Shown here one piece after another: positions 1-12,534 of a stretch of DNA of 64,000 nucleotides; the stretch's first letter is position 1; each line of letters begins with the position of its first letter. The notes beneath the pieces were generated by a model that ran no database searches, had not been told where the DNA came from, and worked only from the letters and a program-made list of their open reading frames with translations. Where the stretch lies: NCBI GenBank assembly GCA_021292105.1, contig CM037860.1, positions 11,240,698 to 11,304,697 of the forward strand, given 5' to 3'. Source of the DNA: Anadara kagoshimensis (lineage: Eukaryota; Mollusca; Bivalvia; Arcoida; Arcidae). The translations under genes were made by a program, and so were the position numbers.

Positions 1-860
1 GAACAACTACATTGTAAAATTTCTACGCATCTTTACATATTATTCATTTACATCTGTTTACTATGCATGTTAGTGTTTTTTTTTTGGTCGTTTTGTCGTC
101 CAGAGCTGACAAAATTTCAACTAATGCTTAAAAATTATAAAAATTATACAAAAAAAAAACTTAAAACAGTTTGATGTCATCATGAAAGACTTAGGCAGAA
201 AGTTGCAGCCTTATGTCTCATCGGAGACGAAGAGGATTAAGTAAGTAAGTAATGACAGACTTAGTAATTTTGAGAATTAGTTTCGATAATTACGCACATG
301 CCATGTGAGAGAGATAACAAGTCATTTTATAGCCACGTGCGTAATTACAGATAATCATGTATGCTTATCGATAAATGTGCTTTAATAGAAGGTCATCTTT
401 AACTTTAAATGCATTCTTTGACTGCTCTTTAAACTTTCTCAGACATTTTCTGGATTTTGGAAACATTAATACCTATAAATGGAAAACTAATAAATGACAT
501 TATGAGAACGCTTTGTCAAATTCCTTCATTATTTCCATACAATTACCTAAAATAAAGAGAAAAGAATTTAATAATTTCAATGAAAATTAATTTCCTTCAA
601 CTGCTACCTAAATCTTATGAGATTATTGCATCTGTAGACAATTTAAAAGTGCATTTGACAGTATGCGCACATTTGTTGTATATGGTATTCCTTTGAGAGA
701 ATATTGCAATCATTTAATGCATAAGTGTCTTACTATAGAAATGTTTTTAATATTAGATTTAATAAAGAAACAAAACGTTAAGTATATTTTAAAATTACAT
801 ATTGTTTTTCTTTAAAACAAATTTTAGCAACCTCACTTTTAAAAATATAGAAAAGAAAAA
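1..860. other. AT-rich DNA, nothing recognised
   Basis: No reading frame of note, no RNA gene and no repeat shared with the rest of the window was seen. Short A/T homopolymer runs only. Homology to copy B becomes visible near position 860. Confidence 0.6.
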
Positions 861-959
861 AAAAATTTATTTTACTCTTTAACTTTAAATAAAGTGCATG
901 CTAAACTCCAGATTTTTGAAAGAGACTTCATACATCATTTAAACATTTAAAATCTTCAT

Positions 960-3420
960 TTCATTATCAGATTAAATTTATACAATCTATATTTTTGAAA
1001 ATGTTCATAGCCGTCATCCAGAATAATCCTCAATATATTTGACGTTTATAGTTTTAATTTTCTTTCGTTATCAATTTGGATTTCGATTACACATGTGACA
1101 AGCTATACAGGCGATAATTTTTGCAAATGACATTGCCTTTTTAATGGTAAATTGCGTGTTCAACATAATTAACCAGGTTTTTAAGTTTTTACTTTTCAAT
1201 AGCGATGTTGAAATTAAGTGTTAATTGTTAATGAGAATTAAAAATTAAAAAAATAGAGAGAACATAAAACAACTTGATTTAATAGTGGACCTAGAGGATA
1301 AACAAATCGGTGAACTTCAAGCTCTATCATCTATAGATATAATCTATTTGACACGTCGGTGCGGCAGAATTCATTATTTAGAATAGCTCTCTTTAAAACC
1401 AATTAATCGACCTAATAATTGTCTTAAGAATAAAGAAATCAGTCAATGAACGTTATTAGTAATTTGACGGTTGTCAACAACACAATTGGTGGTCATAGAG
1501 TCTGTATCAATTTGCTCAAATTTCTGTAGTGCCTGACTGTATATTTCTAAAATAGAGTCGCTGCGTCATGATCATGCAGGGTATTGTTATATTCCACATA
1601 CATTTCACACGTCTAATGCATGTCATTCAGTTTGTTTTGCACGCCAATGGAAAGACTATAAACGTTATTTCGAGAGAGTTAAATAGTTAAATAATTTTCT
1701 CCGTGCACACAATGCTGATCTTTTCTTAAATCAAATAACAAAATAAATTGACAATAACTAAGATTAAAAACAAGTTTACATTTATCAGTTATGCAAGACA
1801 AACGATACAGTATATATCATCAGACACCCTGTCAATAATGTGTATGGTTGGTCTGACTTAAATTAAATCAAGCTCTTGATAGTATATGTTTGTCATCTAA
1901 TTAAAATTGAAAGTTGGACTGGTTTGAAATGGCTAAATTTGGTTGATACGACACAATTAAATCCAATTTAAAGACAGTGAAAGCTCTGTGCTTTAATCTC
2001 AATTCGAAATCGCGTTAACCTGATAGATTTCCTATCAGAAATATAACTTTATACTGATAAAAAAATAAAGCTAAATGATTAATCATAAATCAGTTCGATA
2101 ATGATGCCTATTCTGCCTCGATGCAGACGTATTACCATAGCAACATAGCAACTTGCAATGCACAAAGAACAAACGAAATAATCTTGAAGCATTATTGTAT
2201 TATGTTCTGTATACATGTATTTTGCTTACTGTATGCACATGCATGCACGTGCATAGGTGGTTGCGATGTACGAGAGTAAGGTAAAAAGCTACAAATATAA
2301 AAGGAAAACTTATTTAGTGACTCGATGAGACGAACTGACTAAACAGACAAATTTAACATATTAAGAACAAATTATTTCCTATATGGTAACTAATAAATAT
2401 GCTAATTTGTGATACCTAAAATTATCGGACACTCTAGGTGCTCCAACCAAAATGTAGGGAACTACGGAAAGAAACCTAGTAAAATCTTTATATTTAAAAT
2501 ATATCTGCATATTATCACAATAAAGTACTTTTGCTATGATCTGTCTCTGATGTGTATCTTCAATATCACACTTACATTAACATCAATGCAGTATGGTTGA
2601 AAAATGGGATTTGAAAGTACCAACGTGAGTACTGCAAGGGTTGACACAGTTCCATTTTTATGATATTGGGACAAAATAAGAAATAACAGGAGTTATCCAA
2701 GTTACCGATAGTTTTTCGTGAGTTGAAATACTTAATCTATGCTTATACTGTGAGCTGTCAGGTTTCAAAAGAATATAAATATCAAACTTTCAATTCTGAA
2801 GACGAAGTCTGCAAAAACATGGTCACAACGCACATGAACAAAAGATTTCTGATTAAGGGAGGTAATTCACTAAATAATCAAAGCACTGAAGGTACCCTCA
2901 CAATGCCTACATATTATTTCACTATTCCATTATATATACACTAGTATATATACTAGTAATATCAACACATTTGCAAACGTTAACGAGAAAATGTCTCGAT
3001 ATAATATCGATTTCCAGTTTGATGATGTTTTATACAGAACGAACAAAAGTATTGATATCAACAGTACTTTAATGCAGGCAAAACAACTCTTTGAGGGCCC
3101 TGCTAGGTCTATGTTTTTAATATCGCAGTGTCAAGAATCCATTTGAAAGCATCATGCTTCGTAGTTCCGGTAGTGGGGACAATGTTTACCATAACGTATT
3201 TATTGTGAAACAAATATATCAAAGCAGAAAAAAACAGGTCTATTGCTGCATCGAAAAAACGTTGTCACAAAAATTGTCATCACGTTTGTAATACAGTAGC
3301 AAATGTAGCCTTTCATTGCCGTCATAATTGATGCATAAGTCAAATTACTGTGAATACAAGGAGCAAAAAAACGTCTTGCAGTACGAGTTGCTAGACTGAA
3401 ATAGATACTGAATTTTTCTG
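960..3420. other. Block present only in duplication copy A
   Basis: Sequence on both sides continues directly in copy B (about 54422-54430), while this stretch is absent there. It holds one reverse-transcriptase relic (about 3050-3350) and otherwise unrecognised AT-rich DNA. Exact edges and terminal repeats could not be fixed by eye. Confidence 0.5.
3050..3350 (-). pseudogene. RT-element fragment (C-terminal coding part)
   Basis: Diverged match to the region read at 40500-40790 and 58040-58320, recognisable by 'ctttttgagggcc', 'gtagtggggaca', 'gaaacaaatata', 'tattgctgca' and 'catcacgtttgt'. It belongs to the C-terminal extension of the reverse transcriptase. Both ends of the element are missing. 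Confidence 0.7.
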
Positions 3421-4607
3421 CAAGGAGAAAAAAATGTCTCTAAGGAATATTTTATTATAAAATATTCATACTATATGACACTGTTTTCTATGTCACTCAA
3501 TATATTTATGTTGTGTCCTGTGTTATTGGTTGCATCTGGATGCGTATACAATATATTAAGCGGCAGACGATAATGGATTATCAAGCTCTCTGACTGAGTT
3601 CTTCTTTATTCAATAGAAGTATATCGAGTAGCAATAAAACAATTTGTTACTCGTGGATATTTTGTTGACCGAGTTGTTTAATTCGCCGTGTTTGCCTGCA
3701 TTTGAACCAAAGGAAGAATGTCAATTGGTATGTCTTGGTCAATATTTGTGAACTATTAGCTTTATAATTTGTTTTGCTACATAAAGTTTATATACATATT
3801 TATCGATAATGATGTCACTATTCTTTTATGCTTGAATCACGAGTAATGTGTCAGTTTACCAATTTACATAGTTTATTTTATATTCTGGTTTATAGATTTG
3901 AATTTTTCAGGAAAATTACATTTATTGTATATACTGGCATTCTTGTTATGTAATGATTTTCACGATTTGCAATTGATTACAAAACTACTTTGAAGCTAAT
4001 ACCAGTGAGTAGTTCTGTATAACAAATCATAAAAAAATCAAAATGCATATGGCGACATTTTCCTTAACACCAAAATCATGAAAACCAATTAATTTAAACA
4101 ATATTTTATTCAGACAAAATGTTGAAAAGGACAGCAGACATTGCCTATATAAGTCCTCTCTTTACTTGTGAACAAACCCTAGATTACAAATCATGAAAAG
4201 GGGTGCAATTGGTATTAATAAGATATTTGTTTTAACCAAGCTTTAACAGAAAAGTAATGGTGCCCTATTTAAAGTTTTAAATTTTAAAGTATACAAACGT
4301 TTAATACATTGTCTTGTTTCTCTGTCAGACTGACATGTTAGACTATGAAAAATGAAAGAAATGTTTCGTCTTTTATAATGGTTTTCGCATTGTATTCCTT
4401 ATAGAACGAATGTTATGTTACTGTAGCTGAGAAAAATTAAATACAATCAATTTAAATGATAGTAAGGGGAAAGGAAATTGAACATTATAACATAGTGTCG
4501 ATGTTACATATATCTATAATCACAAAACCGTAGTCAGAATAACCAAAGCAATGTTACAACTAAAGGAGAGGGAATAAAGAAATCAAGGCGAAGTAAGAAA
4601 TTGAATA

Positions 4608-4652
4608 ATTACATATTATACCAGTTTTAATTTTACAGCACTAGATTCCGTA
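4608..4652 (-). repeat. Truncated hammerhead-repeat insertion
   Basis: On the minus strand this reads from next to the hammerhead cleavage site (tagtgctgtaaaatt) to the repeat's 3' end (ggtataatatgtaat). Copy B at 55675-55690 runs straight from 'gaata' to 'atgtgatt', giving an empty site. A TA on both sides (4606-4607 and 4651-4652) could be a target duplication. Only the part 3' of the cleavage site is present. Confidence 0.7.
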
Positions 4653-6709
4653 ATGTGATTAGAGACTTAAGACATGCATATGTGCATGTGTTTATTAGAT
4701 TTACCGCATTTGCTTATGATTATGGGATTCATAATCATGCGTTTTTTTATATTGAGTATATTCAGCATATTCCTCAGGTTGCGTTTAATTATGAAAAAAA
4801 AACCTTCAAGCGAGGTCTAAAAAATAAAATTTATCATAATATTTTTTTTCTAAAATAGTTTTTAAAAAATCAAAATTATGATTCTTTTTTTACGCACATC
4901 CCACGTTTGCTTGAATTTTGAACAGTCGTGGTTATATAACAAAAATGATAACGATAACGTTAGTTTTTATGACCTGTAGCTTTTCAGACGATCTAAATAT
5001 ATAAAAGTGTATAAGACGAAATACAGATACAATTCTTATACGACGTCGTTTTTCACAAACAGAGATGAATCATGCTATTATGTTAGGGTAATTGCGTAAG
5101 ATACCATATCTCAACCATTACAACAGGAAGTGTCGGCAAAAAAAGACATATTATTTAAGAAGCTTTTTCAATTAAAGTCTTTATTTAGTATGATTATAGA
5201 TTTCATCCACAAAAACGTCTCCTCTTTAGGATTCATACGTGTATGTTTTTAAAGTGAGGCATCAAGATTATCCAGGATCTGTGCCATCCTAAAATTCTCG
5301 CGATGTGTTTTAAACATTTTAAAACACATATTTAAACATACAGGATCAGATATACTTGTTGGTTTTCTGCTTAACATCAGTATGTTTTAATTTTCTTTTT
5401 AGCAGCATTAAGCTGAAATAATGCTGGTGGGACTAAACACTACTAATTTGCCAACTGGGTATGTGAGCAGTGACAGAACTGGTCAGTTATCTTAGTAATA
5501 GGAGAGAAATATTATTATAAAATACGTTTCACGAGCAGTATAAATTTTTTCTGATGGAATTTTGTAAGTTTCAGAAAAAAACTTAAAATAATTTTATGAA
5601 GTCTTGTTTAATAGTATGTATATTGAGCGTATCATGTTTATCTGTTAAGAAACCAAACACACACCTGCTAGCAAAACCTTTATGTAGGCTGATGTTATCT
5701 GATTAAAAAGATTTTATAGCGATTTTTCTTTCAATTTTTGTTTTTTAACTCTAAGTGTATCTTCATTTCGTTTATAATACACAGAATATCAAATCTAAAA
5801 CATGTTTACAGGAAACCATAAAGATATGATGCAATTTCAGTCTAATTATTACAAGATTGATATGGAGTTGTTTTGATTTGAAACAAATTTCTGTCTGAAG
5901 AAAAATATTTATTTAATGTATGTTTTAAAATATCCACATTTGAAATCATGTAAAGTTCCGTAAATTTTATTTTTTCTCTACTTAATATGATTAATGACAA
6001 GAAAACATCTCAAAAAGTAGAAAGTCTGTAAATCATATCAACTGGTTATAAAAGCAATATGAACGGCTTAAGACTCTTAAGTTCTATAAGTATTTACAGT
6101 GTGGCTGAAACTTATATGATGGAAATAGACAATACTACCTAAACTGAAGATGGTATATAAAAACCAAAGAGAGCACTAAAAGCGCATATAGATCAATTAA
6201 TCTCCTAAAACATAATCACATGGATTCCACTTTCGATGAAGATAAATGTACACTGGCGAATGGCAAATGTCTTTATTTTCGAATTTCAGATCATCATCGT
6301 GATCATCAACCATTGGTGTTTCAAAGTTTCAAAATGACCATATCTCGCACACTTTCGATTAAAGATTCTTTTAACCTGATATGTATTCAAACCATCAACT
6401 ACTTCAATTGTAGGACTTGTCGACGAAAATTTGAAAGAAATAGGTATACACGAAATCGTTATTAATATGGATTGCCTCGAATGTGACATATACATCAATT
6501 TAACCTCAACATTAGATTTATCTCTTTATTGTCTAACATATCTACAAATCCTAATAATCGGTTTTATCCAGACAATGTGGACATCAGGTACTGATGATGA
6601 TAAATGGAAAGAATGACGCATACAATCCCCTATTTGAAGTCATAAATACATCATGTAACGTATTTTTTAAGCATGTATATTAACATCAAAGAGTTTATAA
6701 TCAAGTATG

Positions 6710-6931
6710 CAAGTTAAAATTTGAAATTTCTCAAAAACTAAGATATACTCCCTCATGCAAAGTATTTCCTTAGCTTAATTTTGTAAAATATATTTTGGTC
6801 CTTTGGGTAGCTTTTCAACATCTTCAAAAAAATTTTGGTTTCATAATTTTGGTCCAAGCACTACTGATGAGGAATTGTATTCCGAAACGGCCGTCTAGTG
6901 CTGTAAAATTAAAACTGGTATATTATGTAAT
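6710..6931 (+). repeat. Hammerhead-bearing interspersed repeat
   Basis: About 220 bp, inverted relative to and closely matching 13651-13870. Shared blocks include 'gttaaaatttgaaatttctc', 'ttggtcctttgggtagct' and 'ggtttcataattttggtcc', followed by the ribozyme and then 'ctgtaaaattaaaact'. No open reading frame. It ends near 'tattatgtaat'. A Penelope-like 3'-UTR fragment on the same strand starts about 65 bp downstream. Confidence 0.85.
6857..6902 (+). ncRNA. Hammerhead ribozyme, type I, intact-looking
   Basis: All conserved core parts are present in order. Stem I is agcacta (6857-6863) pairing with tagtgct (6896-6902), 7 bp. CUGAUGA lies at 6864-6870. Stem II is GGAAU/AUUCC (6871-6875 and 6879-6883) with a UGU loop. 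GAAA lies at 6884-6887. Stem III is very short (A6887-U6894 and C6888-G6893) with a GGCC loop. The cleavage triplet is GUC at 6893-6895, with predicted cut after C6895. The stem III segment ACGGCCGU is a palindrome, as in hammerheads that act as dimers. Self-cleavage is predicted, not shown. Confidence 0.9.
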
Positions 6932-6994
6932 ATCAGGACTTTATTGCATTATTGAATAGTTACATATTGAACAAGAAGGAATAAATGTGTCGCT

Positions 6995-7108
6995 GATCAG
7001 AAGGTAAATACCCTTCCGGAGCACCCTATCCCCATGGTGAAATTCTACGTTTTTAACCTCATTTCCCAGCTTTAAAATCTTTACTTTGCTTTTGAATTTC
7101 AGTCTGGA
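6995..7108 (+). repeat. RT-element 3'-UTR fragment
   Basis: Carries the shared 3' end of the reverse-transcriptase element in plus orientation: 'acccttccggagcaccc', then 'ggtgaaattctacgttttt', then 'tctttactttgcttttgaat'. It runs directly into an oppositely oriented copy at about 7106, so two 3' ends abut. Confidence 0.75.
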
Positions 7109-7745
7109 TCCATGTCCAAATCACAATCCAGAAACATTTTTTTTAAAACTGACAAGTTGGGTTATCCCAGTGACGTTAGGTCGGATTCTCCGGAAGTTTA
7201 AGCTAGTTACACCCGCCAATGTGTAATCAAAATTGAACAAAAGAAACGTGAAACTATGGGACGTTAAATATATCCAGGGCAATCCTGGACACAGACACAT
7301 CATACTTATCAACAGTACTATGATAATGGTCATAAACTTGTAATGTCCCAGGGTCAAGTATTATTTGTAAGCAGCTTACTTCGTTGTATACATTTCCCGT
7401 AGTGGGGAAAAAGCTCTACCATTGTACATAAATTGGGAAAACAACATAAGCAAGAGATGGAGATATATAGCTGCATAAAAAAGGAAAGTTGTGTATAGAA
7501 AAATTGAGGCTATCACGTTTGTCATACAGTTCCGATGTTACAGTTCATGGGCGTCATATTTGAGGTATGAGTCTATTAAAAAGTAGAACTTGAGGAATCA
7601 GTCTTATCGTTTCAAACGCATTAGGATAGATGGCATTCCAATTTGCTATGTAGTAAGGATTAAGAGACAGAACATCATCTATATATCTGTACATTGAGTT
7701 GAAAGATTTTGCGAGAGTCCCATGGTGTAGAACACTCATCATTTA
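7106..7745 (-). pseudogene. RT-element relic with intact YIDD box
   Basis: A 5'-truncated copy of the retroelement at 40239-42420, same strand. On the minus strand residues equivalent to 'RYIDDVLSLN' are readable near 7655-7700; this is reverse-transcriptase motif C with both aspartates, whereas the longest copy has DE. Sequence then continues through the degenerate C-terminal extension to the 3' UTR. Internal deletions and stops make it non-coding. Truncation lies just upstream of motif C. Confidence 0.8.
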
Positions 7746-7909
7746 CTGTTATACTAAATATTTATTATAAATTGATTTATTTCCGCATACAAAACACCAA
7801 AACAACACATTTAATCAATGTCAAACTGTGTCAAATATTCATTGTTAAGTCTTACAAAGTATCCGGTCTGTCTGTTTTATTTCGAAACCAAGACATAACT
7901 AGTTAACGA

Positions 7910-9236
7910 TAAATATGAGAGTCAATAATATCTCGCCCTTGATTCAATAAATTGCTTTGTAATGTGTTTGTATTGATATTATTTCTACAGTGCGTGTAAG
8001 AGCAAATGCACATACTTCAAGAGGGGAAACAAGGTGATATATATGGAAAAAACAGACAGTGAAAGATAATCATTTATAATCAAATATATCATAGAACTGA
8101 CAAATATTTGCCGTCGACCGAGACCAGATGACTTTTTGGTTTTATTACACCGTTAATGTTATGTCATATTACTTATTGGTGCAAAGTGTTATTGATGTGC
8201 CCGAGTTCACGTTATATCAAAGCCCTGTCATTTATGTAATTATAATGTGTTTAGCATATGTCGCCAACCTTAAGAATACTTTAAAGAAATATATAACAGT
8301 CAAAAAGGCTTTCTCAAAGGCATATGCCTTTATGTTTTATGACTGCCATCATTTAAGTACTTCCGATTTTTTTACAAGTAAAATATCATTTATAATAGTT
8401 TTTAGCTTGATACAAGGTTTCAGTGACTCAGTGTTAAGAAATACGGAATAAATTGTAAACTTGGAATGGTCATGTGAGAGATAATTCAAATTGTACATTT
8501 CTTATCAGATCAAAAGGATATTCTTGAAATAGCCTGAAGTTGTGGATTAAGTTTCAATTCGATGATTTTGCTGAAGTGTTATGTGTAAAAATTGATGTTC
8601 TTGATGTTTTGTGTAATATATATATTTACCAAGGATGCATATACGATGCGCATATTGAATTTTCGTAAGCACGTTTCTATTGTCGGCTGTTATTATACAG
8701 GGCGTTTAGAAAAAAAAAATGTTTATAATCTTTGTTTTGCACTCTAAAATACTTCTCGTACTACATTGCTTGAATGGTGAGGGATTTATGAGAGAATAGA
8801 TACACATATTGTATGAAACGAAATTGCCATATTTCTGCGGCACGTACTGCTACGCTATTTCTTCAGAACCCCATCTTTCCATTTCATGTATACAAACGTG
8901 CAACTGAGTTTACATTAAATACAGTGTTTTTTGTACTTTTTCAGACAGGTTCTATGGCCTTTTTGTTTCGATGATATACATTCATACGTTATGTTTATCA
9001 ATTGTGTCTGGATTGTAACCTCTCTAAGCAATAAATATTTAATCCACATAACCTGAAGCCGTAATTATATAAATCTGATACATTACAAGATTTCTGCAAT
9101 ATATAGAAGATTTATCTATAATTGTGTTATATATGGCACATAATCCGATTAGTTTTTCTGAAGTATCCTACTATACGATGATCCGGTTCTCAAAACAGGT
9201 TGCTTAAAATCACATTACACGTTTTGTACCCCTTAT
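7910..9236. other. AT-rich DNA, nothing recognised
   Basis: Contains an open frame at 8128-8451 (+, 107 codons), hydrophobic and without a motif I recognise. Base composition matches the surroundings, so I treat it as a chance frame. No repeats shared elsewhere were noticed. Confidence 0.5.
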
Positions 9237-9332
9237 GCGTCTTCCGTTGTATGATGCGTCTTCCAGTGTTTGAACCGTCTTTCGTTGTATGAAGCGTCTT
9301 CCGTTGTATGAAGCGTCTTCCGTTGTATGAAC
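9237..9332 (+). repeat. Minisatellite, five 19-20-bp units
   Basis: Five consecutive variants of 'gcgtcttccgttgtatgaa'. The fourth and fifth are identical over 19 bp; the second and third carry substitutions. It lies in otherwise unique AT-rich DNA. Confidence 0.95.
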
Positions 9333-10720
9333 TTGTTACTGTTTGTAGTAACACTCTGATTTTGCTTAAATATTTGCAAGATGTTTTTAAAAAATAAAAA
9401 ACAAAGAGTATTAAAACATATCTATGTATTAATTAATGTCGGCATTGTTTAATGAAAACGTTCATATTTGAATCTCTACAAAGGCATGAGTAAGTGCGTG
9501 CTAAACCGTGTTATACATAACCACATAGAGTCGCTTAACAACAAAATCAGGCTCTAACATTGTACTTTGCCGATTTTGAAAGAGTTTTAAATTTAATAAG
9601 GTTAAAAAGCATGCTATTTTGACAAAAGCAACGGAAAAAAAATCAGATGTTTAAGAAGTTACATTACCTAATTGGTTTATTTTTAAACGTTATATATGAA
9701 GATATTTAAAAAATTAGAACGGAAAGAAAGCCTAGTCTCTACAACAGTATGTTTTATTTTCAAAATATGTTTTGTGATACCACATCATATCTAAATAACT
9801 TTGCTCTAATGTTCGATTTATACATTATTAGATCAACCGGATGTCCTGAGGGGAGAAAGATGTTTGCATTACTCGTTTTATATTTATAAAAATCGGAGAA
9901 ACTGTTACATTGCCACATTTCTTATTTTTAAAACTAGAGCCTATTAAATGTCTGAAAGTTATTATTGAAACAGTAGGCCAATATTTGTGTCTTGGGTGGT
10001 CTTAGCTTTTATGTCTAATTTTTCTTAACGACAATTTTAACGTTGTTTTGATTACCTCAGCAGTTTCCTGTTTCAATGTACATGTTTTGATTATAAATTT
10101 CTCTATTCCGCTTTAATGTGTTATATTAAAAGCTATTGATACTAATAAAACGTACAAACATTATCTTAAAATATAAAACAGTATAACGTAATGTTTTGAT
10201 TGAGCTGCAGCTGATATTTCTATGGTTATGTAGATGTTTGTGTATAATATTTATGTTTATTACTTTTGTATCTTTGTAAATAAATAAAAAAATCATGTTA
10301 AATCAGTTCTAGTAAACTGACAAAGTCTGTTTCTTCAAATAATTCTGAATGGTTTTTACAGCATTAATGTATTTTCCAAGTATATTTTAGTTTTAAAAAG
10401 AATATAATTATAGACATGTTGCAGTAAGTAGTAACAAAACATTTAAAGACAAGTAAGTGCCAGTATCAAAGGAGATGACTTCCAACAACAGCAAACCTCT
10501 CTCGTGTAATATGCAATTGACCTGGCTATATATAAACAATTTACTATTTTTCATTGTTTTTAGCAATTTAAATGCTGAAATTTGTTTTATTATATCGATT
10601 GTTTTTTCATGAAACGAGCTTAAGTGCCAAATGATATGATTTCAAATCTTAAGCAGAAAACAGTTCATTAATCGTAATGTTTAGTCACGGTGTTTTTTCG
10701 AATATCAATTATCAAATTTT
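9333..10720. other. AT-rich DNA, nothing recognised
   Basis: No coding signal, structured RNA or shared repeat was seen. Confidence 0.5.
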
Positions 10721-10853
10721 CTATAATCAAACACAAACATACTTATTCATGTCCGAATCACAATCCAGAAGTTAAAACGTTGAAACTGACAAGTCAGGTT
10801 AGAGAAGAGAAATTGGACCAGGAAAGTAAAGCCGGGTGCTCCGTTCTTTACAA
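10721..10853 (-). repeat. RT-element 3'-UTR fragment
   Basis: The 3'-terminal part only: 'ataatcaaacacaaacatac', 'gtccgaatcacaatccagaa', 'ctgacaagtcaggtta', 'gccgggtgctccg'. Truncated within the 3' UTR hairpin region. Confidence 0.85.
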
Positions 10854-12534
10854 CTATTCTACACTAGCAATTCTGTAAAATATATGCTATAAGATAGATA
10901 ATAATAATTAAAAAAACCTTTTTCCCCTTGTTTTTATCTAAACAAGTACGCGTCTGTGTATGCGTGTATTTAGACATGTTTGAACTTGAAAAATACTTTT
11001 TAATGTCATTGCAATTGTTTCAATATTTTTTTAAAGACGTGAAAGTAAGATTTGAGGATGTATTCTTTTTAAAATCTCGAAAACAGAAACATAAACAGTT
11101 TAATGAATATTCAACAAACTTCCTGCATTCAGGTTTTCATAGAAATGCATTACACAGATTAGATAAATTTCGGATTTTTCTGTTACACAGTTCACAATCA
11201 CAAAGTTAAAGCATCCCTACCCTCTTTTATCGTTCTTAATTTTAACTGATATCTCTGATAAAGTTTAGGTGATCTAGATTCAGATTTGTAATGGTATTGA
11301 ATTTTGAATGTTCGATGGTCCAGTTTATTATGTCTAAATTTTCCGATTTTGTCAGCTTATATAAGGAACTATTGTCTTCAGTGGAATGAATTGCAATACA
11401 CAAACAATTCAATTTAATTATAAGATACTACTTTTAGCAAACAACCTCAATTTAAAACTCTTGAATAATAAATCTACTACAATTCAGCGCACAGATGTTC
11501 TAATTAATTTCCTGTCAATTAAGTAAATAATTGGACAAAAGGTAGCTTTAATACGTTATTTAATTATCTCTGTAATGTGAAGTGTTATTTTGTTAAAATG
11601 TAAAGGGATTAATTATCATAGAAATAAGTTTCAATTGGCTAATTTGTTGTTCTCTTTTCTAGTCTTCCAGTTTTTCTTGTTTGTGTATTTGGTTTTGTAA
11701 TCATGATTGTATATGTGCAAGAATATGTATTTCAGTTGTTGCTAATTGGCATCCATCGTTTGAAGTCTTGACTCATTTAAAATCAACAACATATCAATGT
11801 TACTAAACTGTATTTTTAACTCGGTTCTTAGTATTTTTTAGAATGTATATGCAATATGAGATTTCAATGACAGTAATGAGACATTTATACGTAAAAAAAA
11901 CTCTAATGATATATCTCTTCATTTAGATCATAATGAGACATTCCTGAACAAATAATGTCGCATTTCTAATTACATTACACCAGATATTACATTACATGAA
12001 GACAAATGAGACATCATTGTGCTACTAGAGTTATATTAGAACATTATTTTCTATTGACCCTCTTTTTCACAGAGTATTGCTGAATATGAATTGCACTATG
12101 ATAGTGAAATAAAACGTAAAGCTAAATTGCAATATTTTTGTTTATTTAAATCGAACTGTGGCGTGTTACAAGAAAGTCTTACACCAAAGTGCAATTTGAT
12201 TTTTAATCAGTTTGGAAATATGTTAAATCAATTATTCAATTGCTTACGCATTGTGTTTATTTCATATGTTTGGAACCTATAACCTATCACTCTTTTTTCA
12301 TCGCGCCTCACTAATTTCCCACCATGTTACTATCTTATTAGGGCATTTATCATTTGATAATTATTTTCCTTCTGTAAAGATGTAAAATGAACACCATGCC
12401 ATATAATATTCCGATTTTTTTATATATAATCAAACACAACTATTACTATCCTAGCCCTAATGTTACCAATGCAAAACTATGAATTTTTTTTAATTTATAC
12501 ACCTCACAATAACATAGAACAAACTTAATAGTTT
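10854..12534. other. AT-rich DNA, nothing recognised
   Basis: Open frames at 10928-11209 and 12091-12282 (+) have the base composition of the background and no recognisable motif. No shared repeat was noticed. Confidence 0.5.

Larger units (their letters stand above)
860..6210 (+). repeat. Segmental duplication, copy A
   Basis: Collinear, same-orientation, diverged match to 54330-63540. Anchors: the stretch around 925-955 (cttcatacatcatttaaaca) matches 54398-54422; 3525-3550 matches 54560-54585; 3895-4015 matches 55075-55195; 4180-4265 matches 55270-55390; 5095-5130 matches 56104-56140; 5338-5830 matches 58612-59053; 5828-6200 matches 63198-63530. About 960-3420 has no counterpart in copy B, so it was inserted here or lost there. 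Percent identity was not computed. Confidence 0.85.

Noticed and set aside
8128-8451. 107-codon open frame (+), hydrophobic
   Set aside because: Composition equals the AT-rich background; no motif, no repeat partner and no splice context recognised.
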